NCBI GenBank assembly: GCA_027625915.1 | Contig: JANTQA010000012.1 | Coordinates: 16,392,501-16,456,500 of the forward strand | DNA from: Anaeramoeba flamelloides | Taxonomy: Eukaryota > Metamonada > Anaeramoebidae | Direction: 5' to 3' | DNA length: 64,000 bases | Shown here: positions 10,501 through 21,138 of the stretch, piece after piece | How positions within the stretch are numbered: the first letter of the stretch is position 1 | Layout of the letters: the number at the start of each line of letters is the position of its first letter | Notes under the pieces: generated by a model | What the model saw: the letters and a program-made list of their open reading frames with translations, nothing else | What the model was told of the DNA's origin: nothing | Database searches by the model: none | Made by a program: the position numbers and the translations under genes

Positions 10501-13500
10501 GTTCAAAGAAGAGTTTCGGTTTTCTGAAAATACTTTCTTCATAATTTATTTAATTATTCTTTTCTTAAAGAAACTAATGTAATTTGAATACACCTAACAA
10601 ACAAGTTTTTAGTGTTCCAAAATTAAACAATAAAAGACCTTTCAAACAAATTGAAAAAAGAAGAGCAAATAAAGGGTTGTTTAATAATCAAAAAAAAAAA
10701 AAAAAAAAAAAAAAGAAAAGAATTTTAAATTATTAGTAATTCATACTTATATTTGGATTGGAAGAGTTGTTTGAATGAGAAATGAGATCAAGAATATGCT
10801 CTTCATTATTTTGGTTTAGTCTACGAGTGAAGGAGTTTTTTTCTCGATTATTCATCACAGATTCAAAAATTACACAAAGTGTAATTAATCAGGAACAAGT
10901 TAAAAAGAAAAAAAAATGATAATTAGTAAAAATTTAACTATTTTAAAACATATAATTAAAACCCAATATTCCTGTTTATAGACCTATTAGTTTTTGAGTA
11001 GTGTTTCTTGTTATTTTTGAGGAACAATATGAAAGATTTAAATTTAACATTAGAAACAAGTTTTTTCTGCTTTAGGCAAATTATCTTTTAGTATATTTCA
11101 TAAAGTTTTATTATTTGGGACTTTTTTTTTTTCAAATAGAATCAATGTGTGGGTATCTTTTGACTTTTAAGTTTGTTTCGTTTGCTATTTAAACTAATTC
11201 TAAATAAAAAAAAAAAAAAGCTTTACAGAATATTTGGAGATTAATAATAACTTAAGGGATTAACTTAACCTTTGATTTCTCTATACTCAAAGTATGTTGT
11301 AATTGGGTGTCAAAAAATATTAGTATTATATGACTCAAATAGCTCTAAAAAATTTATTATTAATATTATTGAACGATAAATTATAACATTTTTTACTACA
11401 GATAACTATTAAAAATTTTTATTTTGGAATTTTTTTTTAATTCCTTTTTCAAATCTAAAAAATAGAAACTCAGGTATATTGGTATTCGGGTATTTATTAA
11501 TTCATCTTTTTAAAACTTCCATAGAAGTAATTATTTTTTTCAATTTTTAATTTCAAAGATTAACTCCATAATTATTAACAGAAAAACCAAATGACTTATT
11601 AAGTTAGTTTTGTTTATGTGTGATTAAGATAATTGTAAAATCAATATATTTCCAATATTTCCCAAATAATTTGTCAAAAAAATCTATTGGACAATTATTT
11701 AATTCTTTAAAAAAAAATGAATTTTTTAGCTATTAATCTACATTTTGCCACAAATTTAAGAAAGATCTTTTGAAACTTTGGAGTCTTTAGATTGATAATC
11801 CAATCTTTGAATTTGTCACGGAAATTCAGCTTTCTTTCTGAAATTGTTGGGTTTTTTACCATTACAAGGATAATTGTTAATTGATGAGATCAACAAATAT
11901 TAAAACTTGACTAATCGATTTTTTAGAGACATTTGAATCTTGAGGCACTAATGCGGTTAAATACGATAATTGCTTACTTTGATTCTAGGCTTCTCCTTGG
12001 TAGATGCTAATTCTTTAATAAAAAAAAGTAATTTTTTATAATTGAGAACTCGTTATTTTTTAACTACAATAAATAATATCAATAATTTTTTTAATACCTT
12101 TTCATAATAAAATAGTTGTTATCTCATGTGATTATAATTTATCATTATTTTTCTATTATAAAATAAATTAAAATTAAAATTATTTTTTTTTCTATTATTT
12201 TAAGTAAAATCTTTTTTTTTTTAGGAAAGTTATATTGTAAAATTTATTCAAGATTTCCTTTAATAATTAACTTAAAGTTTGGTAAAAAAATATCTAATGG
12301 TAACAAATGTTGAAATAAATTTAATTATAAAATAGTATTAAAAGTTTTATTTTTTTAAATTTTATAACAATTTTTTTCAAAATTTGAAGGCAAAAAAATT
12401 ATCCATAAGACTCTTGATTATTAAAATTAAAATAAAATGTAAAAAATGAAATTATATTGATATTCAAGAAATTTTATTTTCGAATTTTGGATTTTAATAG
12501 GAAAAACTTTGATATCAAAACTTATTTTTTGGATTTTTTATTATTATGATTTTGTTAAAGAACAAGGAATTGAGTTTAAAAATTTATCAATGAGTAATAA
12601 TTTAACTTGTGTTATTTTAATTAGATGTAAATATAATAATCAGTGAAAATTTGAATAATAAGAGTTTAAAAATATGTCGCCGCGTTACAATTTTATTACA
12701 AATTAGATTTTCTCTATATTTTTTTCAATTTGAAAATTTTTTTTAGAAATTGTAAAGATTGCATTTTGAAGTCGAAAATTTTGTAAACTTTGTTTTGTTA
12801 GATAATTTTTTATTTATACACACATCTTTATTCTTGGAATTTATTTATATGTTTTATAAAATACGATTTTGGTGTTAATCTATATCGAGTAAGTTAAGAT
12901 GAACTTGAAAACTTACAATAAATAAAAAAAAATATTTTCATCTAAAAGTCTATTTTTAAAGATTGTTATTTGATACATTAATGAATGGATAATTTTTTTA
13001 TTTTACAATAAAAGGGGTGAAAAATATATTTTATTTGTTTTTTATGAAGAAAATGAATAAATGAAAATATTACAACTTCTGAAAGTAGAGATAAAAGTAG
13101 TAATGATAATATTTTTTAAAAAATAGTTAAAATTATAGAGAAATAAATAAACAATTGGACTTTTTATGAACTATTTCAAATTATTGTTTTTACAATTAAA
13201 TACTTCATATTCTTAGAACGTGATTAGAAATCATAATTTTTTAGTTTAAAATATAAAATTTTGAGATTCTGAATAGGTATTTGAAGATTATTTGTTTTTA
13301 GTAAAATGGGGTATTCAAATTTTATTTTTTATAAAGTATATGATAGAAAAATGCAATAAGTTGAAAAGATATTAAATTAAAATTATGATCGAATTTATGA
13401 ATAAAAAGTGAAAAAATAATTTATTTATAATCATTAAATGTAACATTTTTACATTGACATTTTCAAAAACCTACGAAAAGAGTTAAATAAGTTTTTTATT

Positions 13501-14980
13501 AATGTTTCGAATCACTTACTGTAAATTAACTTCCCTATACCGATGATTTAGGAACTTTGAAAAAAAAATATTATGAAATTGTACTTCCTTTGGATAGAAA
13601 AAAAATCAATCAAAAAAAAAAAAATCTGAAAAGATCTCATTGGCAAAAAATCCAATAAACCAAAAAAAAAAAGTTAAAAGGGATCTCATTATCAAAAAAT
13701 TCAATAAACCAAATGAAAATTAAAAAAAGGTATAAAATAATTCATTAGAAACATAAATTCAAATTTTACCGAAAAAAATCAATTAATCTTTCAAAAAAAA
13801 ATAACTTTTTTACCTATTTTATTTTTCTGGGTGATTAAAAATCTGTAATTTGTAAAAAATTATATATATTCAATAAAAAATCAATTTAATTCAATTTAAT
13901 CTAATTTATGATGATTTTGTAACCTATATATTTTACAAAGCAAGGGTTCTACAATATTCTGAGATAAAAATAACTTAGTAGAAAATGAAATAAAGGAAAA
14001 AAAAACTTTTTTTGATATCTCAAAAAGTGCTAAAGGTGAACACTTTTGAAATGGTTAAAAATAAGAAAAAAAAAAAAACTTACCGATCTCAAAAAGCACC
14101 TAAGAGTGATAGACTCCAAAACTAAAATATTTGAATTCAAAATTAAAATTCAAAACTATTTAAATTCGAAATTGAGTGTCGATCTTTGTAACTTTTTGAT
14201 CTAAAAATCTACTCTTTTTTTATCGTTGATTTTTCGAGATCAATTATACTTGGTAGGCTTGATTTTTTTGTTAATTAGATTATGCACTAAAAAAATATAC
14301 AAAAATTATTGTTTTCAATTTCCAAAAATTATTTTTAATCATAATTACAGTCACCTTAAAAAGTAAAATGATTGATTACAAAATCCACAACTTATATAAA
14401 ACTAACTTTGGTACCCAAGGGAATATTGAATCTTGAAAATAAATTTTTAAATGAATGTTTTGATATTTAAAAAAGAGACCTTTCTTTAATAAGAAATTAA
14501 TTAAAAAAAAAAAAAATAAACAAAATTTATCTACAACTTCTGTTATTATCATTAATAAAACTACGAAAGTAAAATGAAAATAGCACATTATGAATAATTT
14601 GTTTTTTTTTAAAAAGAAAAAAATATTGTAGTTTTAAAAGTGTTATTGAGAATTTCACTTGAGAAAAATATTATTCTCAATTTGAAATTACTTTTGTTGT
14701 AAGTTTAAAAAAATCAAAAAGAAAAAAAAAGGTATTTTTGTTAATTGCTTTTATTTATTTTATTTAAAGTGTCTATAAGGTTTCTTTTGAAAATTTTGAA
14801 CTTGTAATCAATTTTCAAGGCAAATTGAGACATTTTCAAAATAGCAAATGTGATAATCTGAATATTTTGAATTTCTAAAAGATTTTTGGTTTTTGTAATA
14901 TTGCCCACAATAGAAAAAATAAACAATAATTCTAAATTCAGGTAAATTATCGAATATAATGATTTAAATTTGAAGATCAT
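10501..14980. other. Long intergenic stretch without a recognised gene
   Basis: About 4.5 kb of very AT-rich sequence, with an A27 tract at 10688-10714 and the second copy of the 9721 repeat at about 11905-12035. I checked both strands for splice-joined exons of recognisable proteins and found none. The short open frames at 14376-14588 and 14741-14980 have no family features. Confidence 0.45.
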
Positions 14981-15707
14981 TTAGTTTTCACGAACTTCTC
15001 TAAGACGTCTAATGGTTGATCTTGCAGTTACGGCAGAAGGTGTGCTATTTAATGATACAAAACATAAAAAAATACAAAAAAAAAAAAAAGGAAGATTTTT
15101 TAAATTTTGTTGTTGGAATTGAGAGAAAATTAACGAAAGAAACAATTGCGGATCTTTTATTTTTTTGTTTGGAAAATAAAAGAAAAAAAAACAAGCAAAG
15201 AAATGTTTTACCTTAATGTATATGCTCCACCGGCCATGGTATGTTTACATTTGGTACAATGCCAAATACCCCATGAAGTTCTTTTTACAGCATCCTTTTT
15301 GGTTTTAAAGATACAAAGGGTTGTGAAATAAAAGTGATGGTTGAATAAATTTAAAATCAAAACAAAAGTTTTTTCAAAAAAATAAAAAAAAAAAAAGCAA
15401 AAAGAACAAAGAAAAAAAAATAACAAAAAAAAAAAGAAAAATTACTTTTCCACAGAAAGGACATGTAAATCTTGAGTGTTGTGCAACTTCGATTTTTCTG
15501 ATTTGTTTACGTCTTTTTTGGTGTTGATTAAAAGGTAAGAATTATTAAAAAAGGATTTTTTATTTTTGAATAAAACAAAAAAAAATTCTTTTTTAGTAAA
15601 AACAGAAAGAAAAAACAAGAAAACAAAAAACAAAAAGCATACAATGAAGCACCATAACGTGGACCGTATTTTCCAGTGATACCAACTTTTTTTGTTCTTC
15701 TACCCAT
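14981..15707 (-). CDS. RPL37A: 60S ribosomal protein eL43 (L37a)
   Basis: Four exons on the minus strand: 15643-15707, 15446-15512, 15212-15294 and 14981-15044. Joined phases give exactly 92 residues, the length of the human protein, ending in TAA. The protein starts MGRRTKKVGITGKYGPRYGA, continues RKQIRKIEVAQHSRFTCPFC, and has WGIWHCTKCKHTMAGGAYT and IRRLREVREN at the end. The two CxxC pairs (TCPFC and HCTKC) are the zinc ribbon expected of eL43. Introns are GTATGC, GTAATT and GTAAAA donors with AG acceptors, 130, 151 and 167 bp. It is a structural protein of the large subunit near the E site. It is divergently paired with eL27, and the start codons are 227 bp apart. Confidence 0.97.
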
Positions 15708-15934
15708 TTTATAATTTATTGAAAGATAAAGATTATAAAAAAATAAAAAATAATAAATTTCCGATGAATATTATGGAATATTAAAATATTTCTATTGGAT
15801 CAGAATGGAATTCTTCAAAATAGCACAGCTAGTGTATTAAAAACTTCAGGACAATCCTTTATATTTAATTTGAAATAAACCCAATATTCGAATCATTTTT
15901 TTGAAATTTCTATAAAGTATTTCGATTATTTGAT
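15708..15934. promoter_or_regulatory. Shared divergent promoter region of eL43 and eL27
   Basis: 227 bp lie between the two ATG codons, so both promoters and both 5' leaders must fit here unless there are further upstream exons. The region is AT-rich with a GC-richer island (CTATTGGATCAGAATGGAAT near 15792). No known core promoter element can be assigned with confidence. Confidence 0.6.
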
Positions 15935-16426
15935 ATGAACATCTACAAAGAAAAAAAAGCTGTTATCCTTCTCAGAGGAAGATTTGCCGGAAGAAAAGCT
16001 GTTGTTATTCAAAACTGGGACGAAGCCAACCCAAAAGGATACAACTTCCCACATTGTCTTGTTGTCGGAATTGATCATTATCCAAAAAAAATCAATAGAC
16101 AAATGAAAAAAAGACAAAAAGCAAGAAGATCTACAGTCAAGCCTTTTGTCAAAGTTGTTAACCAAGCTCACTTAATGCCAACAAGATATAACATTAGCCT
16201 CAATGTATCCAAAAAAAAAGCTAACCTTAAACTTTTTGGTGACGTTTCAACAAGAAGCGAAATGAAAAAAGAATTAAAAAAAGCCTTAACTAAAAAGTAA
16301 ATCTTTCTTTTTTTTTTTTTTTTTATTATTATTTCCTTTTAATTTGGATTTTCTTTTTTAACAACCTTAAATTTATTTATGATGTTTAACAAAAACCAAA
16401 CCGCCTTTTAAATTCTTTCTCTTTTA

Positions 16427-16471
<45 letters not shown>

Positions 16472-16563
16472 CCAAAATTTTCTTGTTTCTTTTTTGTTTT
16501 CCTCCAATCAATAGATACTTAAATGGTAAAAATAAATGGCTTTTCACAAAATTAAGATTTTAA
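15935..16563 (+). CDS. RPL27: 60S ribosomal protein eL27
   Basis: Two exons: 15935-16296 and 16515-16563, joined inside a Lys codon (AA|A). The product is 136 residues, the same as human eL27. Exon 1 has the family core GRFAGRKAVV, NFPHCLVVGIDHYPKKI and NQAHLMPTRYNI. Exon 2 encodes YLNGKNKWLFTKLRF, the diagnostic C-terminus. If the 218-bp intron is not removed, a TAA formed by the donor GTAAAT stops translation at once and loses this tail, which is why simple ORF calling misses it. The intron carries a run of about 39 T (16430-16468). C-ending codons are more common here than in most neighbouring genes, as expected for strong expression. Confidence 0.96.
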
Positions 16564-17285
16564 AAGAAGTTTCCAATCCTAATTATTGCTTTGTTTTGGA
16601 ACTAATTTCTTTCTCGTCTTACATAACAATAAAAGCATAACCAATAAAGAAATTTATGAAAACATTTATAGATCGAAAATAATAAATCTCTAAAATGACA
16701 AGGGTCTTTATGTTTGTCATTTTTAAACATACACATAAATTTCTTTTTTTTTTTGTTTTCTTTTTTTAAATAATTTATTTTGCTTTTTTTCTTTTTTTTT
16801 TAAATTTTTGATTTTTTTGTTTTTCGAATTTCACAAGCACCTTTCTCGTTTTTCCCTCTCGCATTTTAAATCAGAATGTGGACTGTCAACTTAAATATGA
16901 ATTAACAACCACTCCCATCGTTTAAGAACTATTCATATTTAATGGTTTGTGGATATTACTTTTATGACGAACAACATGATCTGTTGGCTTGATGGTATTT
17001 GAATAATAAATTAGATAAACTTTCAATTCCTTTCAACTGATTATCTTTGTTTTCAAAACAGTTTTCAAAGAAACAAATTGTAATTTTTTATGTTGGTCTC
17101 TTTTTTTTTTAGACATCTATCTATATTGGTAAGACAAGGATCCGAAATAAAAAGAATAATAGATTTTAGAATTGATAAAAAGATAACCAACTGAAATTTT
17201 GAACCATTTCATTTTCAAATACCTGTAAAAGGGTGTGAGTCAAGGGCTGTCTAAAATTTAAAATTTTTGTTTATTTTTGAATCTA
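16564..17285. other. Intergenic after eL27, no gene seen
   Basis: T-rich 3' flank, then about 600 bp of AT-rich DNA without a supported feature. Confidence 0.5.
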
Positions 17286-17986
17286 CAGTGGTATAAATAA
17301 CCTGTGTTTTTTACTTTAACCCATTGCGAAAATATAACCCTTTCAAAAAATATTGGCTAACTGCTTAAATAAAAGAAACAGATCAATACTGTTAATTACA
17401 AAATAAAACGATCAAAATTTTCATTCACTTTCCCAAAAAACATTTCTCAAGAATTAATACAAAAAAATCACCAAAGTTCCCAATTCGAAAAAGGCAAATG
17501 AATAATTTAAACTGGTTTTACGAATTAAAAATTCGAAAAGTTAGAGGATTTAAAAAAATCTTTAAATGGTAAGCTGAATGAAAATTTTGTTATTTTCATT
17601 TTGAAACAAATAGTAGGATGAAAGCAATATATAAACAACAAACAGGGATCTTTTAATAAATTTTAAAAAAGAATTATGAAGATATTGGAAGATTAAAAGT
17701 TAATATATTGATAAAAAAATGAGAAAAAGATCATTTTTTGAATTTTAAAAAAAACGCATTTTATCGACTACTTTTGTAATTATGATGAAATTTTTGAAAC
17801 AAAAGCATTTAATATTTTTGAACCCATTGACATTAATCAAAGATCTGTCCTCAAAAGTCAATTTTAATCTTGGCCAAGTCTGTATATGTATAATTACAAT
17901 CCTTCAAATGCACGAGTAGTAAAAAAACACGGTTTCAATTTATCTAATATGTAAAAGGATGTCAACGCGTGTTATTTATATCACAA
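17286..17986. mobile_element. MITE family E (CAGTGGT ends), copy 1
   Basis: 701 bp flanked by TA on both sides. The left end CAGTGGTATAAATAACCTGT and the right end (GTTATTTATATCACAA) are imperfect inverses. Internal landmarks (AGACTTGGCCAAG, AGATCTTTGATTAATG, read on the minus strand) recur in the copy at 61126-61600. It is non-coding and looks like a Tc1/mariner-type MITE. Confidence 0.65.
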
Positions 17987-18071
17987 TAGTTGTTATTTGG
18001 TAATTCGGTTTTGAAAAGCTATATCCAAAAAATACAGAGAAAATGTTTAAAAATCAAAATTTCTCGACTAC

Positions 18072-18300
18072 ATAAGCTAAATTTCAAAAATAGGGGCAGA
18101 TTTTTCATCAGAAAAAAATCTGTTTAATTGTTTTTTTTTTTTTGAATAATAATGTATTTTACTAAAAATTTTAGAGATAATAACCAATATAGATTAATAA
18201 ATAAAAATATCATGTAATCAATTTATTTTTTGAAAGACAAATGAAAAAAGAAAAAAATAATAAAAAAAAAAGTTTTTCCTTAATTTTGCAAATATTTTTC
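18072..18300 (+). mobile_element. MITE family D, copy 1
   Basis: About 230 bp, well conserved with 51803-52032 in the same orientation (shared blocks AAATAGGGGCAGATTTTTCA, ATATAGATTAATAAATAAAA). In the second copy the two ends are inverses (TAATTTCAAAAATAGGGGC and GCCCCTAATTTTGAAATT). The right end here has drifted. Confidence 0.7.
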
Positions 18301-19925
18301 TATTTGGATCAAAAAATCATTTTATGTCATTTTTTAAATGGAAAATTCACTAAAAAATTTTAAGATACTTGAACTCGAACATCTTGTTAAGGAATGTGAA
18401 AATGAAAAAAAAAAATAATCACGATTTTTTAATATTCAAAACACACCTCAACAATAAACAACTTTAAAGCTAAATGATCTTATCGTCATATAGATTTTTG
18501 ACTATTGGGTTACTTTGAATTGTTACATTGTCTCTACAAACAATTAATCCTTTCCACCCTAATGTGAAATTTTATAAGATAGAGAAATTGACTGTCTATT
18601 ATAAAAAGGTGTTTTTATAAAATATAAAATTCAATTTCGAAAAGAAGAGAAAAATTTCAACTTCTCTTACGTCATTAGAGCTATATTTTTTGGGTAAAAA
18701 CCAAGTCAAAAATTATATTTTCTCAAGAAAAGAAATCACTGATAAGATTGGAAATTTGAAAGTATTTTTTTGATATTTGTTTTTAAATTGTAAAAACCTG
18801 AGATTTTAATAGTTTTGTAAATTGAAGATCTACATTAATGAAAGTTTTTTAATGAATTTGTTTGCCAATTTCCAAAACCAAAGGAATAAAATATTGGGTA
18901 ACTTACCTTTAATCTTGTATTATAAATTTTATCGTTTATGATGAGCTTTACTATCCCTTTTAAAGTTTTTACAAAATAAATTTTCAGAATAAAAAATCAA
19001 TTTCGAGGGTTTTATAAATTTTCACAGTGGGGCAGGAATGGTTGTGTCAATTATTAGAAAAGTGGTTGTGATTTTGGCTCATTTTTTTTTTTTTTTAGTT
19101 CTTTTTGTTTATCCTTGAATTAAATCTCCAAGTGTGACCAAGAGTAGAGTGTCTTACCAGCTTGTTTGATGAACAACAAGAATCCGTCCCAAAAGTACTT
19201 CACATTTTAATAATGCCTTTTTTTGTTTGGATCGTTTCTCTCAAAACACAATTTGGTGTATCAAGAGAAATTGGGTTGAGGTTTGTGTGGTAAAGGTTTT
19301 GAAGAATTTTTCAATGAAAGGATCTGGGAATTAAATTTGCAATAATTTGACAGTATTTTTTATTATTTTAAAAAAATATTGTGTGTCAAGTAGAGAAAAA
19401 ATGATCTTTCTTTTTAGGAAATGAGAATTTTAGTCGATTTAATAAAATCCCAAACCAATTACCATGTAATTTATCAAAATTATCTTCGTTTAAAAATAAG
19501 AACTATTAGTTAACTAAAATTTTAATTTTCTCTTCTTTTTGATCTTTTAGGTGAAAAAGGTAAACCTTCTCAAATTAACTCACATATCAAAAATAAATAA
19601 GAAACCCCCCAACAATGTTTCAAGGTTAGTCACTTCCACCAAAATTGAAATTTTCTCCAAAAGCTGTTTTTTCGCAACCTTCTTTTGCATTTCGAGATAC
19701 AAGGAGCAACTCTTTCAGTTCAAAAAATGTCATTTTTTCCTACTTAGATCTCACGGAATAAATTTTTGTGAGATTTACCATCACTTAGAATCTTCTTTGA
19801 TCATGTGTGGTATCAAATTTCAATTACAAACCTCGTTCTTAACAAACTTTAAAATTAAAATTTCATTCATTAAACTATTTCTGAATTTTTTTGATTTTTG
19901 CAATGTTTTTAATGATTCCAATCTG
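18301..19925. other. Upstream of the flippase, 5' exon not resolved
   Basis: The flippase must have at least one exon before 21139, because an in-frame stop (TAG) forms its acceptor. GC-richer patches at 19020-19060 and 19130-19300 are candidates for the 5' exon or leader; for example an ATG at 19035 followed by eight codons and a GT would keep phase 0. I could not choose. The 125-residue open frame at 19551-19928 has no family signal. Confidence 0.35.
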
Positions 19926-20452
19926 TGAAATTTGAAAAAAGATTCTCTTGTGTTGGATGTAGTGGCTTGTTAATTAGGTTCTTAGCTGATCGATCTTTTA
20001 CTTGGTATGGATTTTAATAGTTGCTCAAAATGGAAATTTTTGACAATTTATTTTTTTTATTTCCGAAATCCCATTTGAAGAGTCTAAGATTAATAGATTG
20101 ATAGGTGTTCAAGAATAAATCTTGAATTTTGGGTTGGAGAAAAGAATCTTGATTTAGTTTTTTGTCAATTAACTAAATGAAAAAATAAAATTTTTTAAAA
20201 GCTCCCAATAAAACTAAACTTAATTAAAAATTTCAATCAACAACCTACAAACCACATTTTTTTATAACTTAAGTTCCTGCCAATCAATCTTAAACTCTTC
20301 ATTTCTGATTTTGGAAAAAAAAAAATAAATTGTTAAAAATTGCCATTTTGAACCACTATTGAAATCCATACCAAGTACAAGATCGATCAGCTAAGAACCA
20401 AAAATTAACAAGCCACTACATCCAACACAAGAGAATCTTTTTTCAAATTTCA
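19926..20452. mobile_element. Foldback element, family C, copy 1
   Basis: 527 bp made almost entirely of two inverted arms of about 190 bp. The outer sequence TGAAATTTGAAAAAAGATTC and inner landmarks TTGTGTTGGATGTAGTGGCT and TTAGCTGATCGATCTT are all repeated as inverses at 20290-20452. Arm identity is high (roughly nine in ten by eye), so insertion is fairly recent. It lies in what is probably the first intron or upstream region of the flippase. Confidence 0.85.
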
Positions 20453-21138
20453 TGGATTGTAAACCTTAAACCTTGAAAAGTAGTAATTTTTATCCCACTT
20501 TTTTCACAAGGAAAAATCTGTTTGAAAGGTGAAAGTAAAATGAGCTAATAACTCAATAGTCCCCAATTGCCTAAACTTCGTCCTTAAACTTCTTGTATCC
20601 AAATTAAATTCAAGGAGAAAATTGATACAACCTGGTTTTCCAAAAATTGTGATTTTTCATATCAAAGTAAGAATTCACAATAACCTAAAAATTTTTAAAA
20701 TAAATTATAATTAAAGAAATGATCTTTTTTGTGAAAAGAAAAAACTCTTCTCAAAAAATTATTTCTTCAAAGATCAAATATTTTTTTCTCACGAAAAGTT
20801 GACTCAATTTGATCAAGGTGAGAAGCAATTTACCCGATCGACCTTCCTTACAATTAGTGTTTGAAAGAAAACAAAATCTTTTGAGGAAAAATGATTAATT
20901 ATCAATTTTTCATCAAAACATAATTACATTTGAGAGAAAAAAATGTATAAAAACAGTAATTCAATTATTCTTCAATTCCAGAACATAAATTTATTTTAAT
21001 TCAGAATAGAACATTTTTTCCTAATTTTTTTTGAATCTCTTTTAGCCTATTAATTATGGTATTTAATTCTTTCTTTTGAAAAAAGCACCTTTAGTTAAAA
21101 ACTATTAACTCCAATTCCTATTTAATACTTTCCAATAG

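Noticed and set aside
9721-12035. Direct repeats 2.2 kb apart as a possible LTR pair
   Set aside because: No TG...CA ends, no primer site, and no gag or pol trace between; a dispersed repeat is simpler.
19551-19928. 125-residue open frame upstream of the flippase
   Set aside because: Hydrophobic AT-driven composition, no family motif, and it overlaps the left end of the foldback element.
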